Shown here: one piece after another, positions 37,488 to 46,931 of the stretch
How positions within the stretch are numbered: position 1 is the first letter of the stretch
Layout of the letters: the number at the start of each line of letters is the position of its first letter
Assembly: GCF_000422905.1 (NCBI RefSeq)
Contig: NZ_AUGY01000019.1
Span: 40,353 to 104,352 of the forward strand
Direction: 5' to 3'
DNA from: Paenibacillus alginolyticus DSM 5050 = NBRC 15375
GTDB taxonomy: Bacteria; Bacillota; Bacilli; Paenibacillales; NBRC-103111
DNA: 64,000 nt
Program-made: the position numbers and the translations under genes
Notes under the pieces: model-generated
Told to the model about the DNA's origin: nothing
Databases searched by the model: none
Seen by the model: only the letters and a program-made list of their open reading frames with translations

Positions 37488-38177
37488 ATGGAAGTCACAA
37501 GCCTGATGCTACGAGAAGTACCGCAGGAGGAAAGACCTAGAGAACGTATGCTCCAATACGGAGCAGGTGCATTAAGCCATGCTGAACTGCTGGCCATTTT
37601 ACTTCGAACAGGGACGGTGTCGGAGTCGGCGCTGCGTTTAGCAGGTCGTATATTAAGTGAAAGCGGAGGGCTGCGCAGCCTTGTTGACATGAGCAAAGAC
37701 CAGCTTACCCAAATCAAGGGAATCGGCGATGCGAAGGCTCTGCAAATTCAAGCCGGGATCGAGCTTGGTCGCAGGCTGGCCAAAAGTACATTTGCGGAGC
37801 GAGTTACGATTCGTTCTCCCAAGGATATCGCCGATTTAGTGAGTGAAGATCTTCGTTATTTGCAGAAAGAACATTTCGTTTGCTTATTTCTCAATACAAA
37901 GAATCATCTACTTGCGCAGGAAACATTATCGATGGGCAGCCTGAACGCGTCTATTGTTCATCCTCGTGAAGTGTTTCGAGCGGCAATCAAACGCAGCAGT
38001 GCTTCAATCATCTGTGTGCACAATCATCCAAGCGGTGATCCGACTCCAAGTCCGGAGGATATTCAGCTCACGCATCGGCTAGTGGAAGCGGGAACTATAA
38101 TTGGTATTGAAGTGCTTGATCATGTTATCATTGGTGATCAGAGATTCATAAGTTTGAAGGAACAAGGCTTTATGTAA
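37488..38177 (+). CDS. radC: RadC-family JAB/MPN-domain protein
   Basis: A 229-residue protein. The N-terminal UPF0758 helix-hairpin-helix region (ERPRERMLQYGAGALSHAELLAILLRTG, in parts) precedes a JAMM metalloprotease-like domain with the metal motif CVHNHPSGDPTPSPED. Family members were once called DNA repair proteins, but the true function is not settled. ATG 37488 follows AGAGGGGAATTC. The position upstream of mreBCD is conserved in Firmicutes. Confidence 0.94.
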   Translation: MEVTSLMLREVPQEERPRERMLQYGAGALSHAELLAILLRTGTVSESALRLAGRILSESGGLRSLVDMSKDQLTQIKGIGDAKALQIQAGIELGRRLAKSTFAERVTIRSPKDIADLVSEDLRYLQKEHFVCLFLNTKNHLLAQETLSMGSLNASIVHPREVFRAAIKRSSASIICVHNHPSGDPTPSPEDIQLTHRLVEAGTIIGIEVLDHVIIGDQRFISLKEQGFM

Positions 38178-38213
38178 TATAATAGATAACGCAATAGGAA
38201 AGGAGCAGCTGCC

Positions 38214-39248
38214 ATGTTCGGTGGTTTTACCAAAGATTTAGGGATTGATTTAGGTACAGCGAATACACTGGTTTATGTAAAAGGCAGAGGAATTGTCGTT
38301 AGGGAGCCGTCCGTGGTTGCTCTACGTACTGATACAAAAACAATCGAGGCTGTCGGAGACGCCGCTAAAAAAATGATCGGTCGTACACCAGGCAACATTC
38401 GCGCAATTCGTCCAATGAAGGATGGGGTAATTGCTGATTTTGAGACAACCGCAACGATGATTCGCTACTTCTTAAGACAAGCACAGAAGCAGCGTTGGTT
38501 GTTCGCGCGCCACCCGAATGTTATGGTTTGTGTGCCATCAGGCATCACAGCTGTTGAGAAGCGTGCTGTAGAAGATGCAACGAAGCAGGCTGGAGCTCGT
38601 GAAGCTTACACGATTGAAGAGCCCTTCGCAGCAGCGATTGGTGCGGATCTGCCCGTTTGGGAACCAACAGGAAGCATGGTTGTCGACATTGGAGGGGGAA
38701 CAACGGAGGTTGCAGTCATCTCTCTTGGTGGGATTGTAACGAGCCGTTCCATCCGTATAGCAGGCGATGAAATGGACGAAGCCATCATTCAATATATTAA
38801 GCGAACGTATAATTTGATGATTGGGGAACGTACATCCGAAACGCTTAAGATGGAAATTGGGTCGGCATTACCTATGGAAAAGCCAGAGTCCCTCGAAATA
38901 CGTGGACGTGATCTTGTTTCCGGATTACCCAAAACGCTAAGCGTTACTTCCGATGAAATCACGGAATCGTTAACGGATACGGTGAATGCGATCGTTGACG
39001 CTGTGAAGGTTACTCTAGAGAAGTGTCCGCCAGAATTATCAGCGGATATCATGGATCGGGGAATTGTGCTGACGGGTGGCGGTGCCTTACTGCGTAATCT
39101 TGACCGCTTGCTTGCCAGAGAAACTGGAATGCCAGTACTCGTCGCTGATAATCCGTTGGATTGTGTGGCGATTGGAACGGGCCGCGCTTTGGAAAATATC
39201 CATTTGTTCAAGAACAGATCAGGATCCAGTTCGAGATATAAGCGTTAA
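38214..39248 (+). CDS. mreB: Rod shape-determining protein MreB (actin-like)
   Basis: Forms membrane-bound filaments that orient lateral wall synthesis. Actin-fold motifs: phosphate 1 [17 protein letters not shown], phosphate 2 [18 protein letters not shown], and adenosine [15 protein letters not shown]. The short N-terminal MFGGFTKD is the usual membrane-association start. Length 344, SD AAAGGAG. First of mreB-mreC-mreD-minC-minD. Confidence 0.97.
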   Translation: MFGGFTKDLGIDLGTANTLVYVKGRGIVVREPSVVALRTDTKTIEAVGDAAKKMIGRTPGNIRAIRPMKDGVIADFETTATMIRYFLRQAQKQRWLFARHPNVMVCVPSGITAVEKRAVEDATKQAGAREAYTIEEPFAAAIGADLPVWEPTGSMVVDIGGGTTEVAVISLGGIVTSRSIRIAGDEMDEAIIQYIKRTYNLMIGERTSETLKMEIGSALPMEKPESLEIRGRDLVSGLPKTLSVTSDEITESLTDTVNAIVDAVKVTLEKCPPELSADIMDRGIVLTGGGALLRNLDRLLARETGMPVLVADNPLDCVAIGTGRALENIHLFKNRSGSSSRYKR

Positions 39249-39269
39249 TATTCGTTAGAAGGTGCTAAT

Positions 39270-40133
39270 TTGTTTAAATTTATGGGCAACAAGAGGCTGA
39301 TTTTCCTGATGTTCGGTCTAGTCTGCTTCTTTATATTGATGGGACTGACACTCGGGAACCGGGCACCCATGACGTGGCCGGAGAAATTTGTTAAAGACTC
39401 GGTATCGTGGACGCAAGGACTCTTCTACAAGCCCGCTGCGCAGGTAGCGGGTTTCTTCGAAGATATCCGTCAGCTAAGAGTCATCTACGAGGAAAATAAG
39501 ACGCTGAAACTGACTCTAACGCAGTATGCACGAGACACACAGCGGCTGAATGAGCTGGAATCACAAAACAAGCGGTTAATGGAGGCTCTTGGCTTCACAG
39601 AAAGACAGCGACAGGCTAATGTGTATACGTATCGCATTGCAGAGGTCGTAACCATTGATCCGGATCCGTATAATAGCACAGTTACGATTAATTTAGGCGA
39701 TAAGGATGGCATCAAGGAGAATATGGCCGTCATGACTGTAGATGGGTTGGTCGGCAGGGTCAGTAAGGTGTTTGGTTTCCACTCAAATGTTCAATTACTC
39801 ACGGAAACCAATGATACCGATAATAACTCTAAGGCAATTGCTGTCACGGTGAAGGGGAATGAGAATCAACCCTTCGGGATGATTGAGTCTTACGATGCCA
39901 AAACCGGCGAGCTTGTGATGAATAAGGTCGAACATGCCGACGATATGAAAATCGGGGATACAATCATTACATCAGGCATGGGGCAAGTATTTCCTAAGGG
40001 TATTGAAGTAGGGACAATATCTTCCATCGGTCCAGGGGAATTCGGTATTACATACAAGGTTATGGTGAAGCCCAAAGCTTCGTTTAACCGTATCCGTGAA
40101 GTGTTTGTAGTCGAAGTCCCGGAAGTGAAATGA
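39270..40133 (+). CDS. mreC: Rod shape-determining protein MreC
   Basis: A bitopic elongasome protein: cytoplasmic MFKFMGNKR, membrane helix at about 10-28 (LIFLMFGLVCFFILMGLTLG), a coiled coil (about 70-110, NKTLKLTLTQYARDTQRLNE) and an extracellular beta domain (EVVTIDPDPYNSTVTINLG, GLVGRVSKV, TSGMGQVFPKGIEVG). It starts at TTG 39270 with AGAAGGTG upstream. The length is 287 residues. It sits 21 nt from mreB and 13 nt from mreD. Confidence 0.95.
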   Translation: MFKFMGNKRLIFLMFGLVCFFILMGLTLGNRAPMTWPEKFVKDSVSWTQGLFYKPAAQVAGFFEDIRQLRVIYEENKTLKLTLTQYARDTQRLNELESQNKRLMEALGFTERQRQANVYTYRIAEVVTIDPDPYNSTVTINLGDKDGIKENMAVMTVDGLVGRVSKVFGFHSNVQLLTETNDTDNNSKAIAVTVKGNENQPFGMIESYDAKTGELVMNKVEHADDMKIGDTIITSGMGQVFPKGIEVGTISSIGPGEFGITYKVMVKPKASFNRIREVFVVEVPEVK

Positions 40134-40146
40134 GGTGAGCCGTTAA

Positions 40147-40674
40147 GTGATTCGACATCTATTGTGGCTCATTCTACTCGGTTTGTTTATCTTGCAAGGA
40201 ACCTTGCTTGTATGGCTGATCCCTTCAGCATGGCAATCTAACGTTCATGTTACACCTCATTTAACGCTTGTATTCATCTTGTTTATCGGACTTTTTCATC
40301 ATCGTCATACCGCATTAATTTATGGGCTTTTGTTCGGACTATTGCACGACTTTAACTATTATGGATCGATGCTAGGTGTATATTCCTTCGGTATGGGGCT
40401 TACGGGCTATTTGGCCGGACTGGCGCAGCGAAGGCAGCCTAATTTGATTTTTTATAATTTGCTTATAACAGGCGTTGGTTTGTTCTTGTTTGAGTTTATT
40501 AATTATGGTATCAATCGGTTGTTCAAGCTCATTAATATTGATTTGAAGTTTGCTCTCACCCATTACATGCTTCCGAGTGTTCTATTTAATCTGCTAATCG
40601 CCTTGATTTGCTACGTTCCCATCCGCAAGCTGCTTGAAGGAAAGCGGATTGCGAAGTCCGGAAACGAAGATTAA
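40147..40674 (+). CDS. mreD: Rod shape-determining protein MreD
   Basis: An integral membrane protein (175 residues, about five helices) of the elongasome. GTG 40147 follows AGGTGAG. Segments such as HLTLVFILFIGLFHHRHTAL, YGLLFGLLHDFNYYG and GVYSFGMGLTGYLAG fit the family, which is weakly conserved in sequence; position after mreC makes the call secure. Confidence 0.9.
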   Translation: MIRHLLWLILLGLFILQGTLLVWLIPSAWQSNVHVTPHLTLVFILFIGLFHHRHTALIYGLLFGLLHDFNYYGSMLGVYSFGMGLTGYLAGLAQRRQPNLIFYNLLITGVGLFLFEFINYGINRLFKLINIDLKFALTHYMLPSVLFNLLIALICYVPIRKLLEGKRIAKSGNED

Positions 40675-40746
40675 TTTTCCAGGCTCTAGGCAGGAGAATC
40701 CAGGACATGAGCCGAAATGTATAGGTTGGGAGGTCGTAGCGCAATT

Positions 40747-41406
40747 ATGTCCGTAACAAAGCACCATGTGATGATAAAAGGGGTCAAGGATGGCCTTGTT
40801 TTTTTGCTAAATGACGCATGCGAATGGCAGATCTTGCTGCAAGAGCTGCAGCATAAGCTTGAGAAAACGCATCAACAAATATTGACTGGACCGATTATTC
40901 ATGTGCACGTTAAATTAGGCAGCCGAGAAGCGACCGAAGAACAGAAGGAAGAAATTCGATCCGTCATTCGGCAAAAAGGCAATCTGCTTATCCAATCGAT
41001 CGAAAGTGAGTTGCCTAAAGAGGAAGCTGCAGAAGAGTCTGCGGTTTCTATGACAACGCTCAAAGGAATGATTCGATCGGGACAAACCCTGCACAACGAG
41101 GGTGATTTATTATATTTAGGCGATGTTAATCCTGGCGGAACGATTACCTCTACAGGGAACATTTATATAATGGGGTCTCTTCGCGGTATGGCGCATGCGG
41201 GGGTGGATGGCGATGAGAATGCGATTATTGCTGCTTCTCATATGCGTCCCACGCAGCTTAGGATTGCTGGAGTCATTAGTCGTCCTCCGGACGAATGGGG
41301 AATCGAAGAGGCTTTCATGGAATTTGCTTATGTAAAAGAAGGTAAAATGGAAATCGACAAGCTTCACCAGCTTCATCGAATTTGGCCGGAATCGACTGTG
41401 AAATAA
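40747..41406 (+). CDS. minC: Septum site-determining protein MinC
   Basis: Inhibits FtsZ assembly away from midcell, recruited by MinD. The N-terminal domain (HHVMIKGVKDGLVFLLNDACEW) is followed by the C-terminal beta-helix (HNEGDLLYLGDVNPGGTI, GNIYIMGSLRGMAHAGVDGDE). ATG 40747 gives 220 residues and fits the family, but its GGGAGG is unusually far away (about 13 nt). An in-frame ATG at 40717 lacks an SD. Confidence 0.93.
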   Translation: MSVTKHHVMIKGVKDGLVFLLNDACEWQILLQELQHKLEKTHQQILTGPIIHVHVKLGSREATEEQKEEIRSVIRQKGNLLIQSIESELPKEEAAEESAVSMTTLKGMIRSGQTLHNEGDLLYLGDVNPGGTITSTGNIYIMGSLRGMAHAGVDGDENAIIAASHMRPTQLRIAGVISRPPDEWGIEEAFMEFAYVKEGKMEIDKLHQLHRIWPESTVK

Positions 41407-41446
41407 TCGTTTGTATATGTGAAAATAGCGTGTGGGGTGAGAAAAT

Positions 41447-42241
41447 ATGGGAGAGGCAATCGTCGTCACTTCAGGGAAAGGTGGCGTTGGTAAAACAACG
41501 ACATCAGCGAATCTTGGAACGGCACTAGCACTTTTGGGGAAAAAAGTTTGCATGGTAGATACCGACATAGGACTGCGCAATCTGGATGTGGTCATGGGTC
41601 TGGAAAATCGTATTATTTATGATCTTGTCGATGTTGCAGAAGGCCGCTGCCGTTTGCCGCAAGCATTGATTAAGGATAAGCGCTTTGAAGAGCTTTACCT
41701 TCTGCCAGCTGCTCAAACGAAGGATAAGCATGCCGTATCTCCAGAGCAAGTAAGAGATATTATTTTGGAGCTCAAAAAAGATTTCGAATTTGTCATTATC
41801 GACTGTCCAGCTGGCATCGAACAAGGCTTCAAGAATGCCGTAGCCGGTGCAGACAAAGCAATCGTTGTTACAACACCCGAAAACGCGGCTGTACGCGATG
41901 CTGATCGCATTATCGGCTTGCTGGAGAATGAGAAAATCTCCTCGCCTAAGTTAGTCATTAACCGCATTCGTCCAATGATGATGAAGAAAGGCGAGATGCT
42001 GGATATAGATGAAATATGCTCCGTGCTGGCCATAGATTTATTAGGGATAGTTCCAGATGACGAGCATGTGATCAAAGCAGCCAACTTAGGTGAACCCACC
42101 GTGATGAATCCGTCGTCGCGAGCAGCTATTGCTTATCGCAATATCGCTCGCCGTATTTTGGGCGACACGGTGCCGCTCATGCCATTGGAGGACAAAACAG
42201 GCTGGGTCAAACGTATGAAAAAGTTTATCGGAATAGGATGA
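41447..42241 (+). CDS. minD: Septum site-determining protein MinD (ParA-type ATPase)
   Basis: Membrane-binding ATPase partner of MinC. Deviant Walker A VTSGKGGVGKTTTSANLG, switch regions MVDTDIGLRNLDVVMGLENR and IIDCPAGIEQGF, and a C-terminal amphipathic membrane-targeting helix (GWVKRMKKFIG). Length 264, start ATG 41447 after GGGGTGAG. Confidence 0.97.
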   Translation: MGEAIVVTSGKGGVGKTTTSANLGTALALLGKKVCMVDTDIGLRNLDVVMGLENRIIYDLVDVAEGRCRLPQALIKDKRFEELYLLPAAQTKDKHAVSPEQVRDIILELKKDFEFVIIDCPAGIEQGFKNAVAGADKAIVVTTPENAAVRDADRIIGLLENEKISSPKLVINRIRPMMMKKGEMLDIDEICSVLAIDLLGIVPDDEHVIKAANLGEPTVMNPSSRAAIAYRNIARRILGDTVPLMPLEDKTGWVKRMKKFIGIG

Positions 42242-42248
42242 TAGGTCA

Positions 42249-43397
42249 GTGCTTGCCAAACTGAAAAACATAGATATTCCTATTGTTGTCATTTTGTTTG
42301 CCTTTATGGTCATTAGTACGATGCTTGTGTACAGTGCATCTATCGATCATCCTAAAATTAACGTTAGTATCACGAAAATACTGGTCTTATATGGCGTTGG
42401 TTTAGCAGCATTCGTTGCAAGCAGTTTATTTGATTATCGAGTACTAATTAGAATCGCTCCCTATCTTTATGGTATCGGCATCTTTTCTCTAGTTGCTGTC
42501 TACTTTTTTGGGACGAAAATCCATGGGGCGCGCGGCTGGTTTGAGCTCCCGGGTGGCTTAACCTTTCAACCAGCTGAGCTAGTAAAATTAATTTTAATCG
42601 TGGCTGTTACTGCACTATTGGCAAGGCGCAAAGGTGATTTACTGCAAATCAAGAATGATATTATCCCAGTCTTTGCAGCTGTGTTGTTACCGTTTATCTT
42701 GGTCCTCATTCAACCTGATCTAGGGAATGCGATCATTTTTGTGATCATTCTTTTGGGCATGATTTGGATTGGTAATATTAAATATTCGCATGTCTTACTT
42801 AGCACAGTCGTAATCATAGGCTTTGGATTCTTGTTTTTGACGTTATATAAGTATTTCCATCAGTCCTTGTTTGATTTGCTTAAGGGTTACGGTTTTAGTC
42901 ATTGGATGGATCGTATCGATACGTTCCTTTATCCCCAAGATGTATCTGCTGACGATAATTATCAGGTTCGTAATGCGGTAAGAGCGATCGGTTCAGGAGG
43001 CTTGGAAGGCGAAGGTTTTCTAAAAGGGACCTCCGTTCACAGTAATTTCATTCCATTCGCGTATTCCGATTCGATTTTCGTCGTCGTTGGTGAAGAATTC
43101 GGTTTCCGCGGGTCAGCGGTTCTACTGTTGATCTATTTTTTACTCATCTACCGTATGATCCTCATCTCGATCCAAAGTACTCAGATTAGCGGAGCTTACA
43201 TTGTGGTCGGTGTGGTTTCCATGTTCGTCTTTCAAATTTTTGAAAATGTCGGGATGATGATTGGGATCATGCCGTTAACGGGTATCACTCTTCCTTTCGT
43301 CAGTTATGGAGGAACCTCTCTACTGATTAACATGCTTTCATTAGGCCTCGTGATGAGCGTAAAGCTGCATCAAGAACGTGAACCTGAATTTTTCTAA
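42249..43397 (+). CDS. rodA: FtsW/RodA/SpoVE-family peptidoglycan glycosyltransferase
   Basis: A SEDS-family polymerase with about ten membrane helices, 382 residues. Hallmarks: GARGWFELPGGLTFQPAELVKL, LVLIQPDLGNAIIFV, and GIMPLTGITLPFVSYGGTSL near the C-terminus. GTG 42249 follows AGGATGATAGG. Downstream of mreBCD-minCD, RodA is more likely than FtsW, but the sequence alone does not separate them with certainty. A terminator follows. Confidence 0.9.
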   Translation: MLAKLKNIDIPIVVILFAFMVISTMLVYSASIDHPKINVSITKILVLYGVGLAAFVASSLFDYRVLIRIAPYLYGIGIFSLVAVYFFGTKIHGARGWFELPGGLTFQPAELVKLILIVAVTALLARRKGDLLQIKNDIIPVFAAVLLPFILVLIQPDLGNAIIFVIILLGMIWIGNIKYSHVLLSTVVIIGFGFLFLTLYKYFHQSLFDLLKGYGFSHWMDRIDTFLYPQDVSADDNYQVRNAVRAIGSGGLEGEGFLKGTSVHSNFIPFAYSDSIFVVVGEEFGFRGSAVLLLIYFLLIYRMILISIQSTQISGAYIVVGVVSMFVFQIFENVGMMIGIMPLTGITLPFVSYGGTSLLINMLSLGLVMSVKLHQEREPEFF

Positions 43398-43414
43398 TCG
43401 TACTGCAAATGCAT

Positions 43415-43445
43415 GGCCCTTGACCTTCGGTCAGGGGCTTTTTTT
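43415..43445 (+). terminator. Terminator after rodA
   Basis: GCCCTTGACC-TTC-GGTCAGGGGC followed by T7. Confidence 0.9.
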
Positions 43446-43509
43446 GTCCACATAATCTTGTCCCTCTTCTCATAGGCTGTACAAAGGTTAACGATGGGGA
43501 GGGGCTTCC

Positions 43510-44400
43510 ATGGAAGTCAAAGATAAAGTGAAACAGCGAAGAATAGAACGACTTCGCAATTTGCGCGAAACGTCAGATCCTTCTAACGGGAGTGGAAGTC
43601 TAGTAGGACCCTCTAGAAATAGGGGGAATTCGTTGCCCATACATCATTCCGAAGTACCTCTCTATGTGGATTCCGATTGGAAACGGCGAATGGAGGATCC
43701 CGAGTATGCATGGCAGCAAAAATTATTAATGGACCCGGCATTAGTCGGACGTGATTATCTGAGGGATGGTGAAAGAGGGGTGTTGGCGCCGCCTTCGCCT
43801 CGTAAGATTGCGGTCAAGCTGTTCATTAGCTGCGTATTGTTTGCAGCGTTGTACGGGATGTTCCAGCTTAATCAGCCTTGGGCTAATAAAGGAAAGCAAA
43901 TCGTGACCTCTTCGCTTACACAGTCGTACGATTTCTCGTCGCTGTCAGCTTGGTATAGCGATAAGTTTGGAGGATCACCTTCATTCATTCCCAGCTTTAA
44001 TCGAGAAGGGAATGAGGCCATAAGAGTGAATGCCTCTAAGCGCACCTTTTTTTCTCCTGCAAAGGGGAGTATTGTTACACGATATGACGGGACTTCCCAT
44101 ATGGGAGTTAATTTGAATACCATTGAATTTGTGCCGGTTTATGCGTTGGATACCGGTCAGGTCATTTTCTCCGGAGTAGCTGCTGATACAGGTCTAACGA
44201 TTGTGATTCGCCACCCGGGAGGTCTACAATCCTTATATGGCGGATTGAGTGAGGCCAATGTCGAGGTAGGTGACTGGATGAAAGTTGGTGAACCCATCGG
44301 CAAGGCTTCGAAGAAGGATCCTGCAAAGGGGACGCTGTACTTTGCCGTTACGAAGGACGGGCATCCTGTCAATCCATCGGATGTGATCAGCTTTGATTAA
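43510..44400 (+). CDS. spoIVFA: M23-family peptidase domain protein, SpoIVFA
   Basis: SpoIVFA holds the intramembrane protease SpoIVFB inactive in the outer forespore membrane until the sigma-K checkpoint. Residues ~1-100 are cytoplasmic and charged, one helix spans ~101-117 (LFISCVLFAALYGMF), and the C-terminal LytM/M23 domain is at ~175-295 (FSPAKGSIVTRYDG, VIRHPGGLQSLYGGLSE, GTLYFAVTKDGHPVNPSDVI). The catalytic HxH and other zinc ligands look degenerate, which fits a regulatory rather than enzymatic role. ATG follows GGGGAGGGG. Its stop overlaps the spoIVFB start. Confidence 0.9.
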   Translation: MEVKDKVKQRRIERLRNLRETSDPSNGSGSLVGPSRNRGNSLPIHHSEVPLYVDSDWKRRMEDPEYAWQQKLLMDPALVGRDYLRDGERGVLAPPSPRKIAVKLFISCVLFAALYGMFQLNQPWANKGKQIVTSSLTQSYDFSSLSAWYSDKFGGSPSFIPSFNREGNEAIRVNASKRTFFSPAKGSIVTRYDGTSHMGVNLNTIEFVPVYALDTGQVIFSGVAADTGLTIVIRHPGGLQSLYGGLSEANVEVGDWMKVGEPIGKASKKDPAKGTLYFAVTKDGHPVNPSDVISFD

Positions 44401-45268
44401 ATGGGCCGGAACTACGTACCGATTCCACCCCTTATTTACGCTCATTATGATTGGCTCAGCCATTACAGGGTACTTTCTGGAGGCCGTTACGTTATTTGGC
44501 ATCGTACTGGTTCACGAGTTTGGTCATTTGGCTGCTGCCAACGGCTTTGGCTGGAGGGTGCGGGAAGTGCAGCTTCTGCCTTTTGGGGGGGTTTTGATCG
44601 TTGATGAGCTTGGGACGGCGCCGACTCGAGAAGAGCTGATTGTTTCTCTAGCTGGGCCGCTGCAGCACGTATGGATGATTCTTGTTGCTTTACTCATGAA
44701 ATGGGTGGATGTGGGCGCAAGCAGTTGGTGGGATTATTTCATTGAAGCTAATTTGATGATTGGCTTATTTAATCTCATTCCAGTTATGCCGCTTGATGGC
44801 GGCAAAGTGATGCAGTCATTGTTAGGATATTTATTGTCCTACCATAACACGATTTTATATACAACTTGGATTAGTATGATATTAAGCTTGGCCATTATTG
44901 TTATAGCCATAATCCAGCTGATCAACGGACACCTCCCGCTAAATATATTAGCCATCGGTATTTTCTTGCTTGTATCCAATTGGTACGCCTATCGGCAGCT
45001 GCCCTATCACTTTTTTCGCTTTCTTATTGGTCGTGGGAACCGAATGAGTCAATTATTGAGCCGCGGGACATTAGCACAGCCGATTGTCATTACGAAACAT
45101 CGCACAATGGCGGAAACACTGAAGCTTTTTATGAGAGAAAAATATCATTTAATCTATATCGTCGGAGAAACGGGGCGCATACAAGCCGTATTGCCGGAAC
45201 AGCAATTAGTGAGCGGTTATTTGGATGGGAAAAAACCGGGGAGTGCAGTTTCCGATCTTTTCATGTAA
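44393..45268 (+). CDS. spoIVFB: Stage IV sporulation intramembrane zinc metalloprotease SpoIVFB (M50)
   Basis: Site-2-type protease that processes pro-sigma-K in the mother cell. Zinc motif VLVHEFGHLAAA within the first helices and the third ligand in NLIPVMPLDGGKVMQ. There are five to six hydrophobic segments, followed by a C-terminal CBS-like domain (IVITKHRTMAETLKLFMREKYHLIYIV in parts). The start is TTG 44393, 8 bp inside spoIVFA; translation is probably coupled. The length is 291 residues. Confidence 0.93.
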   Translation: MIKWAGTTYRFHPLFTLIMIGSAITGYFLEAVTLFGIVLVHEFGHLAAANGFGWRVREVQLLPFGGVLIVDELGTAPTREELIVSLAGPLQHVWMILVALLMKWVDVGASSWWDYFIEANLMIGLFNLIPVMPLDGGKVMQSLLGYLLSYHNTILYTTWISMILSLAIIVIAIIQLINGHLPLNILAIGIFLLVSNWYAYRQLPYHFFRFLIGRGNRMSQLLSRGTLAQPIVITKHRTMAETLKLFMREKYHLIYIVGETGRIQAVLPEQQLVSGYLDGKKPGSAVSDLFM

Positions 45269-45291
45269 AATAACTGTTGAGGTGAACGTGT

Positions 45292-46455
45292 ATGAAGCAA
45301 CTTATAATTCACTGCGCACCTGATCTTACACAAGCGGCATTGCTTGAAGATAGTCGTCTTGTTGAGTATGATACGCAGTATCCGCTTGATTCTCAAAGAG
45401 CAGGCAGCATCTACATGGGTCGCATCGTCAACGTACTTCCCGGCATGCAGGCGGCATTCGTCGATATCGGTCTTGCGAAGAATGCCTTTCTATATATAGA
45501 CGACCTCCTACCCGTCCACTTGGACAAGCAGCCTAAGATTAAACCTTCTATAACGGAGCTCGCCGAAGTCGGTCAGACGCTGATGGTGCAGGTGACGAAG
45601 GATCCGCAAGGTACCAAAGGTGCAAGAGTAACAACGCATGTTTCCATTCCTGGCCGCTGGATTGTCTATATGCCAGACGCTGATTATATTGCTATATCCC
45701 GTAAAATTGATCTGGACGCAGAACGGCAACGCCTCAAACAGCTTGCAGAAGGCAGCTTGCTGCCTGGTGAAGGTGTTATTATACGAACAGGTGCTATTGG
45801 TCAAAGTGAAGAAGCGATTCGTGATGATTTGCACAATTTACGAGAATTATGGAGTGCTATCGTGTCCAAAACGGAAGAGACACATGCGCCGGCGCAGCTA
45901 TATCAGGATCTTGATCTCCTGCCCAGACTGGCCCGAGATGTCATTACCGATGACGTTCATGAAGTTTGGCTAAATGACGCCAAGGTGTACGAAGAGATGA
46001 AACAATTATTGCGAAAGCAGCAGCCGAGTTGGCGTGGGCGCGTAGCTTTTTATGACCGCAAGATTCCGTTATTTGATCAATTTGGTGTCACAGAAGAGCT
46101 GAATCAGAGCTTTAGACGTAAAATTTGGCTGCCTAGCGGCGGATATTTGATCATTGATCAAACCGAAGCACTTACCGTGATAGATGTGAATACGGGCAGG
46201 TATACCGGTTCCATTGATTTAGAGCAAACAGTTACCGATATTAATCGAGAAGCGGCGAGTGAAATTCCAAGGCTTCTGCGTCTTCGTAATTTAAGAGGCA
46301 TTATCATTGTTGATTTTATAGACATGAGCTCGGAAGTAAATCGAGCAGCCGTGATGGAGAACATCACACAAGCCGTGCGTAAGGATCGCTCCAAAACGAT
46401 TATTGTCGGTTGGACCAAGTTAGGCTTGCTTGAGATGACACGTAAGCGGAAATAA
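45292..46455 (+). CDS. rng: Ribonuclease G/E family endoribonuclease (short form)
   Basis: A 387-residue RNase E/G-family enzyme. The N-terminal S1 domain is seen in GSIYMGRIVNVLPGMQAAFVDIG and NAFLYIDDL. The catalytic DNase I-like region has GGYLIIDQTEALTVIDVNTG and IIIVDFIDM with the two metal-binding Asp. It stops right after GWTKLGLLEMTRKRK and so lacks the zinc-link CPxCxG motif and small domain that hold the E. coli tetramer together (RNase G there is 489 residues). In B. subtilis this locus also carries an rng-like gene upstream of rplU. ATG 45292 follows GAGGTGAACG. Confidence 0.93.
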   Translation: MKQLIIHCAPDLTQAALLEDSRLVEYDTQYPLDSQRAGSIYMGRIVNVLPGMQAAFVDIGLAKNAFLYIDDLLPVHLDKQPKIKPSITELAEVGQTLMVQVTKDPQGTKGARVTTHVSIPGRWIVYMPDADYIAISRKIDLDAERQRLKQLAEGSLLPGEGVIIRTGAIGQSEEAIRDDLHNLRELWSAIVSKTEETHAPAQLYQDLDLLPRLARDVITDDVHEVWLNDAKVYEEMKQLLRKQQPSWRGRVAFYDRKIPLFDQFGVTEELNQSFRRKIWLPSGGYLIIDQTEALTVIDVNTGRYTGSIDLEQTVTDINREAASEIPRLLRLRNLRGIIIVDFIDMSSEVNRAAVMENITQAVRKDRSKTIIVGWTKLGLLEMTRKRK

Positions 46456-46458
46456 TAA

Positions 46459-46488
46459 TTGCATTGCAAAATGTTTCTGTGATATAAT
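46459..46488 (+). promoter_or_regulatory. Sigma-A promoter for rplU
   Basis: TTGCAT (46459-46464), 18-bp spacer, TATAAT (46483-46488), starting just after the rng stop codon. Confidence 0.75.
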
Positions 46489-46494
46489 ATTCGG

Positions 46495-46600
46495 AGTGTG
46501 TTGTTTAGGCATGCTGTAACCGCACGAATCGGGTCTAAGCACGGATAAGGATGGGTTCCTAACCGTCACCTGGACAAGGCGAGTCTGAGACATGAGGAGG
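46495..46600 (+). promoter_or_regulatory. L21 leader RNA (autoregulatory leader of rplU)
   Basis: A ~105-nt structured leader between the promoter and the rplU SD, at the site of the ribosomal protein L21 leader known in Firmicutes. Paired segments such as GGGTCTAAGCA and GGATGGGTTCC and the late GTCACCTGGACAAGGCGAGTCTGAGAC are visible. L21 is thought to bind it and repress its own operon. The assignment rests on position and general resemblance, not a covariance-model search. Confidence 0.75.
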
Positions 46601-46608
46601 TAATGAAA

Positions 46609-46920
46609 ATGTACGCAATTATTGAAACAGGTGGTAAACAGTACAAAGTTCAAGAGGGCGATGTTCTTTACATCGAGAAATTGAACGCAGCTGAAGGTGA
46701 AGTTGTTTCTTTTGATCGTGTGTTCTTGGTTTCCAAAGAGAGTGGCTTAGTAGTAGGTGCTCCATTGGTTGCTGGTGCTTCAGTTTCCGCGAAAGTGGAG
46801 AAACACGGCAAAGGCGCTAAAGTCATCGTTTATAAGTACAAGCCGAAAAAGAACTATCACAAAAAGCAAGGTCATCGTCAACCGTACACAAGAGTAGTAG
46901 TTGAGAAAATCCAAGCGTAA
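46609..46920 (+). CDS. rplU: 50S ribosomal protein L21
   Basis: L21, 103 residues, starting [18 protein letters not shown]. Ends with the conserved [17 protein letters not shown] and VEKIQA. ATG 46609 is 8 nt after GAGGAGG; ATG 46603 is only 2 nt from the SD and is rejected. Confidence 0.98.
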   Translation: MYAIIETGGKQYKVQEGDVLYIEKLNAAEGEVVSFDRVFLVSKESGLVVGAPLVAGASVSAKVEKHGKGAKVIVYKYKPKKNYHKKQGHRQPYTRVVVEKIQA

Positions 46921-46931
46921 GAGGCAGCCTT

